This document shows, piece by piece, positions 54,362 to 64,000 of a stretch of DNA of 64,000 nt. A program made the position numbers and the translations under genes. Under the pieces are notes generated by a model. That model searched no databases. It was given only the letters and a program-made list of their open reading frames with translations, and had not been told where the DNA came from. Source of the stretch: Phycisphaerales bacterium (GTDB lineage: Bacteria > Planctomycetota > Phycisphaerae > Phycisphaerales > UBA5793). The stretch covers positions 1 to 64,000 of the forward strand of contig JADZAS010000016.1 of NCBI GenBank assembly GCA_020852515.1, in the 5' to 3' direction. The stretch's first letter is position 1. Each line of letters begins with the position of its first letter.

Positions 54362-55792
54362 TCAGAGCGTCTCCGCCACCAGCCGTGCCAGCTCGCTGCG
54401 CTCGCTTTTTGCCAGGGTCACGTGCCCGACGATGCCCTCGTACTTGAGCCGCTCGACGAGGTAACTCAGGCCGTTGGACTCGGCGTCGAGATACGGATTG
54501 TCGATCTGCGCCACATCCCCCGTCAGAACGATCTTGGTCCCCTCGCCCACGCGCGAGGTAATCGTCTTCACTTCGTGGGGCGTGAGGTTCTGCGCCTCGT
54601 CGACGATCATGAACTGGTGCGGAATCGACCGGCCGCGGATGTACGTGAGGGGCTCCATGACCAGCTTGCCCTCGGCCATGAGTTTCTGCACCCGCTGCTC
54701 GGTCGAATGGCTCTCGGCGGCGTCGAAGCGCGTGCCGCGGTTGCTCAGCAGGAAGGCAAGGTTGTCGAAGATCGGCTGCATCCACGCGGTCAGTTTCTCG
54801 TCCTTGTCGCCGGGCAGATAGCCGATGTCGCGGCCCATGGGCATGATGGGTCGCGCGACGAGAAGTTTGTCGTAGCGCTCTTCATTGAAGACCTTGGTCA
54901 TGCCGGCGGCGAGCGCCAGCAGCGTCTTTCCCGTGCCCGCGGTACCGAGCAGGGTGACGAGCTGGACGTCGTCATCGAGCAGCAGGTCGAGGGCCATCGT
55001 CTGCTGGAGATTGCGCGCCATGACGCCGAACGTCGGCCGGCGCGGCCCGGTGACGGGGATGAGATGATTCGTATCCGCCAGGCGCCGCGCCAGCCCGGTG
55101 TGCGACTGATCCTGCGCATCGCGGAGCAGGACGAACTGGTTGGCGCAGATGTGGATCGCGCCGCTCTGGCCGTCCTGCGAAACCGTCAGATACGGCTCGA
55201 GCCGGTCGAGCACCACCTGCCGCTCGGTGTACAACTCGTCGATGATCTCGCTGGCCACGTCGAGCGTCGTAAAACCGGTATAGAGGCTGGCCGCATCGAC
55301 TTTTTCGCTCTCGAAGTCCTCGGCCGTGAGGCCGATGGCGTCGGCCTTGAGTCGCGCGTTGATGTCCTTGGAGACGAACACCGTGCGGCGGCCCTCCTGC
55401 GCCATTGCCCAGGCGATGGAGATGATGCGGTTGTCGGGCGTGTCGCTGCGCAGGTGCTGGCAGATCTCGGGAGCGTCGAGGGCCACGCGGATGACGCCGC
55501 CCTTGTCGTTCCACTTCACGCCTTCCATGAGCGGGCCGCGGTTGCGCAGGATGTCGAGTTGGCGGATGACTTCGCGCGCGTTGCGGCCGATGTCGTCGTT
55601 GCCGCGCTTGAGTTGGTCGAGTTCTTCGAGGACGGCGAAGGGGATGACCACTTCATTGTCGTCGAACATGAACAGGGCCTTGGGGTTGTGCAGCACGACG
55701 TTGGTGTCGATGACGAAGTGCTTGATTCGGCTCCGCCCATCGGCGGGCGAGGCGGTCGCGCTGTCGGCGGCTGCACCGGCATGTTTTTTCAA
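54362..55792 (-). CDS. PIN-PhoH fusion ATPase/ribonuclease
   Basis: About 476 residues. I prefer the TTG at 55792 (MKKHAGAA...) because AAGGAG stands eight bases before it; an ATG at 55819 has no such site. The N-terminal PIN nuclease (residues ~22-150) shows HFVIDTNVVLHNPKAL with the first catalytic Asp, LEELDQLKRG and SKDINARLKADAIGL. The C-terminal PhoH domain has LGTAGTGKTLLALAAG (Walker A), ARPIMPMGRDIGYLPG, GRSIPHQFMIVDEAQNLTPHE (Walker B) and KIVLTGDVAQIDNPY. Such PhoH2-like proteins unwind and cut RNA, and may act in RNA turnover or as toxin-like enzymes. No antitoxin gene is adjacent. Confidence 0.92.
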   Translation of the reverse strand: MKKHAGAAADSATASPADGRSRIKHFVIDTNVVLHNPKALFMFDDNEVVIPFAVLEELDQLKRGNDDIGRNAREVIRQLDILRNRGPLMEGVKWNDKGGVIRVALDAPEICQHLRSDTPDNRIISIAWAMAQEGRRTVFVSKDINARLKADAIGLTAEDFESEKVDAASLYTGFTTLDVASEIIDELYTERQVVLDRLEPYLTVSQDGQSGAIHICANQFVLLRDAQDQSHTGLARRLADTNHLIPVTGPRRPTFGVMARNLQQTMALDLLLDDDVQLVTLLGTAGTGKTLLALAAGMTKVFNEERYDKLLVARPIMPMGRDIGYLPGDKDEKLTAWMQPIFDNLAFLLSNRGTRFDAAESHSTEQRVQKLMAEGKLVMEPLTYIRGRSIPHQFMIVDEAQNLTPHEVKTITSRVGEGTKIVLTGDVAQIDNPYLDAESNGLSYLVERLKYEGIVGHVTLAKSERSELARLVAETL

Positions 55793-55985
55793 CGGCGAGG
55801 CTCCTTCTCCGGAAAGCATCGGCCGAAGTTCCACCCTCGGCCAGTCGATTGTACCAAGGGCCGATAGGAACGCGGCGCGGGCCCCTGCCGCTCGTGAACA
55901 GAAATGAACGCCGCACCGGCGCGCCGGCCGGCGGCGCGGCCGCGTACGATTGGCCTCGCTTGCAGCCCCGCCGGACGGAGTTATC

Positions 55986-57335
<1,350 letters not shown>

Positions 57336-57451
57336 CGCTTGCGCGGCACGGGCGGCGACGCTCCCCTGCGCAGAGCCTTCGGGTCGCGCCTAAACGGCTA
57401 AACAGGATGAAGCGCGCCGCTTCAGCGAACAGTTCACTACAATTACCCCGC

Positions 57452-59200
57452 ATGCTCGTTTTGAAGATCATCGACGGACCGGACAAGGGCAAGCGTTTTG
57501 ACGTACCCGACTGGGAGCCGCAGCTCATCGGCCGCTCCAGCGAGGCGCTCAAAATCAGCGACCAGACCTGTTCGCGCCGCCACGCCGAACTCACCCCCGA
57601 CGATGGCGAGTGGTACGTGCGCGACCTGGGTTCGGCCAACGGCACCTACGTCAACGGCCGCCGCATCGGCTCGAACCGCGTGCGGCTGCAACTGGGCGAT
57701 CTCATCCGCGCCGGCTCGACGGTGTTCGCGTTTGGCGCTCGGCGCTACGGCGGGGTGAACAACCCTGTCCGCGCTCTGCAGGACGAGTTCATGGACGCCA
57801 TCGTCGAGCAGCGGTTCGAGTCCAACGACGATTCGATGATCATGGCCGTGCCCGATCCGGCCGCGGCGGCGCAGGAGCACCTGCGCATCATCTATGAACT
57901 CACGCGCATCACGACGCAGACGGTCGATCGGGAGAGCCTGCTCGAGTTTGTGATGGAACTGATCTTTGACGAGTTCGAGCCCGAGCGCGGCTTTATCCTG
58001 ATTCAGGAGCGCCCCGACGAGAAGCCCGAGCCGACGGTGGTGAAGTACCGCACTCCGCCGCGCAGTCAGGACGAAGGGCAGATCCACGTCAGCCGCACGA
58101 TCGTGGCGCACGTGATGAGCCGCGGCGAGGGCGTGTTGTCTTCGAATGCCATGAAGGACCGGCGCTTCTCCTCCGGCGATTCCGTGCGCAACTACGCCAT
58201 TCGCTCAGCCATCTGTGTGCCCATCAGATACCACGACCACACCTACGGCGTGATCCACATCGACACGTCGCTCAAGAACTACACCTTCAGCGACAGCCAG
58301 CTGCGCCTGCTCACTGCCATCGGCCAACACGTGGGCCTCGCGCTGTCCAATCTTGCCCTTTACGAACAGCAGTTGCAGGGCGCCCGGCTTGCGGCGGTGG
58401 GCGAAACCGTCGCCTCGCTTTCGCATTCGATCAAGAACATCCTGCAGGGCCTGCGCGGCGGTGCCGACGTGGTCGGGCGGGCGCTCAAGAAGAAGGACCT
58501 CGGCCTGGCCGAAGGGGGATGGGACATCCTGTCGCGCAACCTCGACCGGATCTACGCGCTGACGATGAACATGCTTACCTACTCAAAGCAGCGCCAGGTC
58601 GAGATCGAGATGACCAAGCTCTCGATGCTGCTCCAGGACGTCGTCGCGCTCGTGCAGCCGCAGTGCGACCGGCGCGGCATTGTGCTGATGACTGACTACG
58701 ACCCGGACATGCCGCCCATCCCGCTGGATCCGGGAATGATGCACCAGGCGCTCATGAACCTGCTCATCAATTCGATCGAGGCGGTCGAGCCGACGACGGG
58801 CGTGATTACGCTCCGATGCGATTACGACATGGTCGATGACGCGGTGCTCATTCACATCAGCGACAATGGCCCGGGCATTCCCGAGAGCGAGCAGTCGCGC
58901 ATCTGGCTGCCCTTCCATTCGACCAAGGGCCTGCGCGGCACAGGGCTGGGCCTGGCCGTGACGCGCAAGATCGTTGAAGAACACGGCGGGCAGATCTCGT
59001 TCGAGTCCACCGAGGGCGAGGGCGCGACGTTCACCATCCGGCTTTCCACGGACGCGGCGGGCGTGCTCGATCCGTCGGAAACGCTCTCGACTGCGGCGGG
59101 CGCACCGGCCGCACCTGTCAATCCCGGCAGACAGAATGAGGAGCGCGCCGAGCCGCCGGGCGAGACTGCAGCGCCGCGCACACCGTTCGATCCGGACTGA
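57452..59200 (+). CDS. FHA-GAF sensor histidine kinase
   Basis: 582 residues from the ATG at 57452. There is no Shine-Dalgarno; a TACAAT hexamer ends 8 bases before the ATG. The FHA domain (residues ~1-95) has LIGRSSEALKISDQTCSRRHAEL and LGSANGTYVNGRRIG, so it should bind phosphothreonine. A GAF domain covers ~140-300. The kinase core has ASLSHSIKNILQGLRGG with phospho-accepting H325, N-box MNLLINSIEAVE, G1 SDNGPGIPESE and G2 LRGTGLGLAVTRKI. A Pro/Ala-rich tail ends it. FHA suggests cross-talk between Ser/Thr and His phosphorylation. No cognate response regulator is adjacent. The role is unknown. Confidence 0.92.
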   Translation: MLVLKIIDGPDKGKRFDVPDWEPQLIGRSSEALKISDQTCSRRHAELTPDDGEWYVRDLGSANGTYVNGRRIGSNRVRLQLGDLIRAGSTVFAFGARRYGGVNNPVRALQDEFMDAIVEQRFESNDDSMIMAVPDPAAAAQEHLRIIYELTRITTQTVDRESLLEFVMELIFDEFEPERGFILIQERPDEKPEPTVVKYRTPPRSQDEGQIHVSRTIVAHVMSRGEGVLSSNAMKDRRFSSGDSVRNYAIRSAICVPIRYHDHTYGVIHIDTSLKNYTFSDSQLRLLTAIGQHVGLALSNLALYEQQLQGARLAAVGETVASLSHSIKNILQGLRGGADVVGRALKKKDLGLAEGGWDILSRNLDRIYALTMNMLTYSKQRQVEIEMTKLSMLLQDVVALVQPQCDRRGIVLMTDYDPDMPPIPLDPGMMHQALMNLLINSIEAVEPTTGVITLRCDYDMVDDAVLIHISDNGPGIPESEQSRIWLPFHSTKGLRGTGLGLAVTRKIVEEHGGQISFESTEGEGATFTIRLSTDAAGVLDPSETLSTAAGAPAAPVNPGRQNEERAEPPGETAAPRTPFDPD

Positions 59201-59210
59201 CCATCATCGG

Positions 59211-59495
59211 TTACGCGGCACGGCGGCGCGGCGGGCGGCCGGGCTCGGTCGATTCGAGTTCGGCCGACTCTACGGGTTCGCCCAGGTCGCTTCGGTTGGC
59301 GCGGAACAGGCGCGTCAGGCCCTGAGCCACTTCGAGGAACGCCCAGGTCGTCCAGCCGAGGCCGACGAATCCGCCGAGCACCTGGAGCAGCCGTCCGGCA
59401 AGGTAGTCGTCGTACTGCCGCCCGACGGTGAGCATGAAGTAGACGGCCACAGGAGTAAGCACCACGATCAACCAGAACACGACGCGGAATTTCAT
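59211..59495 (-). CDS. Small membrane protein, hypothetical
   Basis: 94 residues from an ATG with TGGAGTCC upstream. Two hydrophobic helices: VVFWLIVVLTPVAVYFML (residues ~5-22) and GRLLQVLGGFVGLGWTTWAFLEVA (~34-58). The tail is hydrophilic and Arg-rich. No homologue is recognised. The stop is 10 bases from the end of the convergent kinase gene, so the two are probably unrelated. Confidence 0.65.
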   Translation of the reverse strand: MKFRVVFWLIVVLTPVAVYFMLTVGRQYDDYLAGRLLQVLGGFVGLGWTTWAFLEVAQGLTRLFRANRSDLGEPVESAELESTEPGRPPRRRAA

Positions 59496-59748
59496 CGCGG
59501 ACTCCAGATCGAGCGCATCGCACCGCGCAATGGAAACATGCAGCGACCCCTGTCAGCCTTCGGGGCTGATTGACCGCTGACTTGATCCCGATGGTGGCCG
59601 ATGCTCGCAGAGGCAACGCGCCGGCCGAGGTGAGCGACTTCCGCGTGGAAGCGCCAAGCGGCGCTGTGTTGCCGGGTGATTATAGCGGCGGTGGATGAAT
59701 CGGACAGGCAAATCAGCAGCACCCCAGCACGCCTATGCTCCACCAGCC

Positions 59749-60585
59749 ATGTCCCAGCCTGACTACACGGTCCGTATCGACGCATTCCAGGGCCCACTGG
59801 ATCTGCTGCTTTTTCTCATCAAGCGGGCGGAAGTGGACATCGTGGACATCCCGATCGCTGAGATTACGGATCAGTATGTCTCTTATCTGAAGGGCCTTGA
59901 CCGCATCGACATCGAGACGGCTGGTGAGTTCCTGGTGATAGCGGCCATGCTCATGGAAATTAAGAGCCGCATGCTCATGCCGCCCGAGACGCGGCAGGCT
60001 GGCGGGGCCGGCGCGGCCGCGGACGCCGAGGCCGTTTCCGGCCTGGACGCGTCCGACCCGCGCTACGAACTTGTCATGCAGCTGCTGGCCTACAAGCGGT
60101 TCCGCGACGCGGCCCAGACGCTCGAACACCTGCGCAACGACTGGGTCAACCGCTCGCCTCTGGCCAGGATCGCGCTGGGCGCCGCCGCACCTGAGCCCGA
60201 GCAAGAACACGAAGCTCCCGAGGCCGATCTTGAAGACGTCGGCGTGTGGGACCTGTTCGAAGTCTTTCAGCGCATCACCGAAGCCGTTGACTTCGGCCGC
60301 CTTGGAGATCATCGCGTCGAGTACGACGACACGCCGATCGTGCTGCACGAGGCGGACCTGCTCGACCAGTTGAACCGCGCCGAGGACGGCCGCCTCTCAC
60401 TGCGCCGCGCGTGCGCCGGGCGCAAGCGCGGCGAGATGATCGGCCTGTTTCTCGCGACGCTCGAACTCGTGCGCCAGCACAAGGTGCGCGTGATCCAGGA
60501 CCGGGCCCACGATGACATCATTCTGGAGCATCGGCAAGAGCCGCAGGTGCAGATTCATCAGCCCGGCGACGGGGCCCAAGTGTGA
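59749..60585 (+). CDS. scpA: Segregation and condensation protein A
   Basis: 278 residues from the ATG at 59749, which starts MSQPDYTVRIDAFQGPLDLLLFLIKRAEVDI. That is the ScpA hallmark (F.GPLDLLL.LI). DIPIAEITDQYVSYL, AGEFLVIAAMLMEIKSRMLMP and the C-terminal winged helix (IGLFLATLELVRQHKVRVIQ) are typical. ScpA is the kleisin that joins SMC and ScpB in chromosome condensation. The middle linker is acidic. A TATGCT hexamer ends 9 bases before the ATG and no Shine-Dalgarno is seen. ScpB is not in the window. Confidence 0.95.
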   Translation: MSQPDYTVRIDAFQGPLDLLLFLIKRAEVDIVDIPIAEITDQYVSYLKGLDRIDIETAGEFLVIAAMLMEIKSRMLMPPETRQAGGAGAAADAEAVSGLDASDPRYELVMQLLAYKRFRDAAQTLEHLRNDWVNRSPLARIALGAAAPEPEQEHEAPEADLEDVGVWDLFEVFQRITEAVDFGRLGDHRVEYDDTPIVLHEADLLDQLNRAEDGRLSLRRACAGRKRGEMIGLFLATLELVRQHKVRVIQDRAHDDIILEHRQEPQVQIHQPGDGAQV

Positions 60586-60597
60586 TCGCGGCCGGCG

Positions 60598-60858
60598 TCA
60601 ATCGCCTCCGCCGATGTCGGCGATGCCGTCATCGACGGGTACGGCTTCGGCCGCCCGATACTCGACGGGCTGGTTGTTGACGGCCCATCCTTCGTGCTCG
60701 CTCGAGATCACGGATTGGCGCTCGCCGCGATAGCCGCGCGTCGCCTCACCCTGCTTGACTTCGCGTATCGCATCCTGCTCGGAAATGGCTTCGACATGCC
60801 AGCGGCGTTCGCGAACGACGACCTGCCGCACCTTCTCGATGACCTCGTACTTGTTCAC
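60598..60858 (-). CDS. Small hypothetical protein
   Basis: 86 residues from the GTG at 60858, preceded by AAAGGTGG. The sequence VNKYEVIEKVRQVVVRERRW is followed by EAISEQDAIREVKQGEA and QSVISSEHEGWAVNNQPVEY. It looks soluble, mixed alpha/beta, and resembles small uncharacterised planctomycete proteins. It has no motif for a function. It is convergent with scpA (12 bases) and begins 61 bases after the stop of the large secreted gene. Confidence 0.6.
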   Translation of the reverse strand: MNKYEVIEKVRQVVVRERRWHVEAISEQDAIREVKQGEATRGYRGERQSVISSEHEGWAVNNQPVEYRAAEAVPVDDGIADIGGGD

Positions 60859-60918
60859 CGGCGCAACCACCTTTCGTCGAAGGCATGATACGCGCGCGAG
60901 CAAGCGCGGCGATGCGCT

Positions 60919-63900
60919 TCAAACTGAGAGCAGTTGCAGGATGTCCAGATACGCGAGCATCGGCAGGTCGACGAAGATGCGGTCGGGGCCCAGGTTGTAG
61001 TTCTGGCTCTCCACGATCATCTTCGCCCGATCGACGTGGGCCGCGGCGAGATGGAACACCTGCTGGTCGGAAATCTCCCTCAGGCACAGGTTGGCGATCG
61101 TCGAAGCAGCGATGGTCGCGCCGTCGGTCCCGCCGCGCACCTGAAGTTTGTTGAGCACGGACTGGCGCACAAACTCGCCCATCGAGACGGGCAGCCCGCC
61201 GGCCCAATCCGCCGGCAGCCCGACGTAGATCTCCGACGCGTTGAGTTCGCCGAGGATGATGCAGTTCACGTCTCCGACGGCGGCGAAGCGCGCGCCAGTG
61301 GCGGCGCCCTTGACGCTGAACTTGCCGACCGTCTGGCCCTCGGCGCCGTTGGCGGTGAAGTCGCCGGTAAAGTCGGCGCAGACGACGATGCAGTCAGCCG
61401 AACCCACCGTCATCGAACCGGCCAGCGAGCCGACGATGGTCGCCTTGTGCAGCAGCCCGCCGCTGTCAAACGAGGCTGAGGCGCCCATCGAGCCGCAGAC
61501 TTTCAGACACCAGAGACCTGCGGCGTCGGTCGTGATCTCGCCGCCGCTGAAATCTCCCTTGATGCTCACGATGCCGGCCGACGAGTCGGTGATGTTCACG
61601 CTGCCGCCGGTGACGTTGCCCTTGACGGTGAATCGTGCGAAGTGGTCGAGATTGAACGTGCCGGCCGAACTGCCGCAAACGACGACGCAGCCGCCCGAGG
61701 CACTGAACGCGGCGCCGGATTGCACGTTGCCGACGACTTCGAGTTTGGCTCCCAGGCGGCCGACGGCGAGCGAGCCGCTGATCCACGAGCCGCCGATCTT
61801 GAGCCGGGTGAGCGTGTCGATCACCTGCGAGCCGCCGGTGAACGTGGAGTTGCCGAGGATGTTGATCATCCCGGCCCGGTTCACGTCGAGGCTGATCGTC
61901 GCGTCGCCGCCGATGCGCATGGAGCCCAGGCCGCTTTCACTGTCGGTTGTCAGCGCGAAGTCGGCGTCGGTATCGACGTTGAGGTTTGCCACACTGTGGG
62001 CCGTAAATCCGCCGCCGAGCACGAGAGAGCGGGCGCGGAAGCTGTTCACGTCGCACAGCGTGATGCTCCCCGTCGTGTTCACATCGCGCAGCGTCAGATC
62101 GGCGCATTGCCCTTCGATCGAAGCGCTGCCGGTGAGGTCGCCGAACGTCGCGCGGTTGACGTTGCACAGCCAGGCCCCATCACCGACGAGATCGACCTGC
62201 GCGAAGTTGATCGTGCCGACGCGGACGAACAGATCGCCCAGCGCGATATCGCCCTGGATGCGGCCGATCTGGATGCGCCCGTCTCCGCCGACGGCCTGAA
62301 CGACCGTCACGTTCAGCGAGCCGACGCTTGCGGCCTGTGCGGCGACGTAAAGCGTGTCAATGCCGCCGCCGTCGCCGAATGACGTGTAAGTGATCGAGCC
62401 GCCCACGCCCACGAGGGTGAAGATGGCGACGTCGCCGTCGCCATCGACGATTTCCGACCGCCGACCCCCGCCCTGCGCGGAGGAGGTGGTCGCGCCGGCG
62501 ACGTTACTCGGATCGGAGTTGCCCGCTGCGTTGTAGGCGCGGACGCGATAGAACCACGTCGAATCCGCCTGCAGATTCATGTTCACGTACTGCGTCTGAT
62601 TCGGCTGGACCGTATCGATCTGCGTCCACGTGAGGCTGGGGTCGGCGGCGCGCTCGATGATGAAGCCCTGCTCGTTGTCTGAGTTGTCCATCCAGTTCAA
62701 CCGAATCTCGCTCTGGGAGATCGCCACGGCGACGAGGCCGGTTGGCGCCGCCGGCGTGAGGAGCACGCCGCCCTGCGTGTACGCGAAGGCGACGTTGGAA
62801 TCGCCGGATTCCCCGGCGTCGTTGTAGGCGCGCACGGTGTAGTAGTACGGCGTATTGGGCATGAGCATCGTGTCGTCGAAGGTGCTCACATTGGCGCCGA
62901 CGGAACCGACCAGCGTCATGAACTCGCCTTCAAGGCGATAGATGTTGAAGCCGTCTTCGTCCGTTGAGTTGTCGTCCCACGTGAGCCTGATCTCCGATGA
63001 CGAGAGCGCAACCGCCTGCAGATTGCCCGGATCCAGCGGGGGAACCTGCGTGATGGCGCTGGCCACGTTGGAGTACGCGGAGTTTGTAAGCGAGTTGTAG
63101 GCCCGTACACGGTAGTAGTAGCGCGTGTTGGGGTTCAGACTGCCGTCGGGATACGTGACAAAGCCGCCCGTGCCGCTGGAGGGCGGGGTCAGCGTCACCT
63201 GCGTCCAGCCAGTCACCCCGTCCAGCGAGCGCTCGAGTTCGAATCCGTCCTCAAAGAGCGTCGTGTCTTCCCACTGCAATTCGATCGACATGCCGTCGAG
63301 CGCTGTGGCGGTCAAGTTGACGGGTGCGCTGAGGTTGGTGATGGAAATGCCGAAGAGAACGTACGCCTCGCCGGTGTTCTGATTCGTGGCGGCAGCGCCG
63401 ATGAGCAGGTCGTCGCGGCCGTCGTTGTTCACATCCTTGCCCAGCGAGATCGGCTCGCCGATGATGCCGCTGATGAGCGACACGCCCTGGATGATGAAGC
63501 CGTTCTCGCCATCGACCATGGACACGTCGAACGTGCCGCTCGATCCTACATCGGGCCCGCCGACGAAGACATAGACCTCGTCGAGGGCATAGCCGGCGAT
63601 GGCGACGTCGTCGACGCCATCGTTGTTGAGATCGCCCGCGTGCGTGGCGAAGGCGCCCGAGCCAAGCGGCACGAGCACGGTATACCCGTTCGAGCCGTTG
63701 AGCGTGCTGAGGCTGAAGACTCCGCTGCCGCCGATGCCCGCGGCGCCGAAGATGACGTAGGCGTTCTGGGTGATGCTGCCGACGATCAGATCGTCGATCT
63801 CATCGCCGTTCACATCGCCGCCGCCGGACACGCTGAACGAGAACAGGCTGCCGACGCTGGGGCCCTGTACGACGAAACCGCTTGACCCGTCGAGGCCCGC

Positions 63901-64000
63901 CAGATCGATGAAACCTGAGGTGTTCTGACCGAGTCCGGACTTGCCGAAGATGACGTACGCCGAGCCGGCGCCGTTCGAATCCACCTCGAGAGCGCCGACG
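60919..64000 (-). CDS. Large secreted FG-GAP / fibronectin type III / beta-repeat protein (5' end outside window)
   Basis: More than 1020 residues are visible and the frame is still open at base 64000. In order from the N-terminal side: about five FG-GAP repeats (SAYVIFGKSGLGQ, VNGDEIDDLIVGSITQNAYVIFG, LNNDGVDDVAIAGY, VNNDGRDDLLIGAA); three fibronectin type III domains of ~95 residues, each with a WxDxS...E-GF pattern and a YYYxVRAYN core; then about 500 residues of short repeats rich in Gly, Val and Ser (GSITLCDVNSFRARSLVLGG) that look like a right-handed beta-helix. It ends AYLDILQLLSV without a PEP-CTERM or LPxTG signal. Probably a surface adhesin or matrix protein. An exported location is inferred from the domains. 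Confidence 0.85.
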   Translation of the reverse strand, partial: VGALEVDSNGAGSAYVIFGKSGLGQNTSGFIDLAGLDGSSGFVVQGPSVGSLFSFSVSGGGDVNGDEIDDLIVGSITQNAYVIFGAAGIGGSGVFSLSTLNGSNGYTVLVPLGSGAFATHAGDLNNDGVDDVAIAGYALDEVYVFVGGPDVGSSGTFDVSMVDGENGFIIQGVSLISGIIGEPISLGKDVNNDGRDDLLIGAAATNQNTGEAYVLFGISITNLSAPVNLTATALDGMSIELQWEDTTLFEDGFELERSLDGVTGWTQVTLTPPSSGTGGFVTYPDGSLNPNTRYYYRVRAYNSLTNSAYSNVASAITQVPPLDPGNLQAVALSSSEIRLTWDDNSTDEDGFNIYRLEGEFMTLVGSVGANVSTFDDTMLMPNTPYYYTVRAYNDAGESGDSNVAFAYTQGGVLLTPAAPTGLVAVAISQSEIRLNWMDNSDNEQGFIIERAADPSLTWTQIDTVQPNQTQYVNMNLQADSTWFYRVRAYNAAGNSDPSNVAGATTSSAQGGGRRSEIVDGDGDVAIFTLVGVGGSITYTSFGDGGGIDTLYVAAQAASVGSLNVTVVQAVGGDGRIQIGRIQGDIALGDLFVRVGTINFAQVDLVGDGAWLCNVNRATFGDLTGSASIEGQCADLTLRDVNTTGSITLCDVNSFRARSLVLGGGFTAHSVANLNVDTDADFALTTDSESGLGSMRIGGDATISLDVNRAGMINILGNSTFTGGSQVIDTLTRLKIGGSWISGSLAVGRLGAKLEVVGNVQSGAAFSASGGCVVVCGSSAGTFNLDHFARFTVKGNVTGGSVNITDSSAGIVSIKGDFSGGEITTDAAGLWCLKVCGSMGASASFDSGGLLHKATIVGSLAGSMTVGSADCIVVCADFTGDFTANGAEGQTVGKFSVKGAATGARFAAVGDVNCIILGELNASEIYVGLPADWAGGLPVSMGEFVRQSVLNKLQVRGGTDGATIAASTIANLCLREISDQQVFHLAAAHVDRAKMIVESQNYNLGPDRIFVDLPMLAYLDILQLLSV

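Overview
The window looks like a chromosomal segment of a high-GC Gram-negative bacterium, most likely a planctomycete of the Phycisphaerae type (an inference from gene content, not proven). Pointers are a PEP-CTERM-like secreted protein ending in VPTPGS + hydrophobic stretch + Arg tail, a type II pseudopilin-like protein, a bacterial tricorn protease, large FG-GAP/Fn3 secreted proteins, lipoprotein TolC/MacAB-like efflux genes and a basic-tailed HU protein. There is one tRNA (Arg, ACG). No CRISPR array, rRNA, phage or insertion sequence was recognised.

Bases 1-6.8 kb differ from the rest. They are visibly less GC-rich (31 of 60 G+C in the line at 3601 against 42 of 60 at 8701, counted by hand) and hold the end of a response-regulator-like gene and a compact minus-strand operon: deoxyhypusine-synthase-like enzyme, isochorismatase-fold hydrolase, AMP-forming ligase, fold-III PLP decarboxylase and a membrane-anchored GNAT-like protein, the last three overlapping one another. 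This combination suggests an undescribed pathway for a polyamine- or amino-acid-derived small molecule, and is the best candidate for a novel system here. A stretch of about 0.9 kb without a supported gene follows.

From 7.3 to 22.6 kb lie secreted hydrolases and surface proteins, a tricorn protease, an OlsF-like bifunctional acyltransferase, and an operon of DinB-like, NRDE-like and a striking three-part fusion (alpha/beta hydrolase + DedA membrane domain + ATP-grasp). From 22.8 to 38 kb come tRNA-Arg, pgl and zwf (oxidative pentose phosphate pathway), a Nudix hydrolase, pabB, a GH35-like glycosidase, hmgA, a kelch protein, a pseudopilin, lysC, moeA and queC.

From 37.3 to 45.9 kb a minus-strand block handles branched-chain amino acid and acyl-CoA catabolism: E1 alpha, leucine dehydrogenase, acyl-CoA dehydrogenase, two crotonase-fold proteins, a divergent and a canonical 3-hydroxyacyl-CoA dehydrogenase. 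From 46 to 51.3 kb is a complete MacA/MacB/TolC-type export operon. The last part carries an uncharacterised protein next to fumarylacetoacetase (which with hmgA gives the last steps of tyrosine breakdown), HU, a PIN-PhoH ATPase, class II DAHP synthase, an FHA-GAF histidine kinase, scpA, and the C-terminal part of a very large secreted repeat protein cut by the right edge.

Start codons were moved inward from the longest open frame wherever a Shine-Dalgarno sequence, a family N-terminus, a signal peptide or a stop/start overlap supported it. Several genes without a Shine-Dalgarno sequence have a TANNNT hexamer 7-9 bases before the start codon, which suggests leaderless transcripts.
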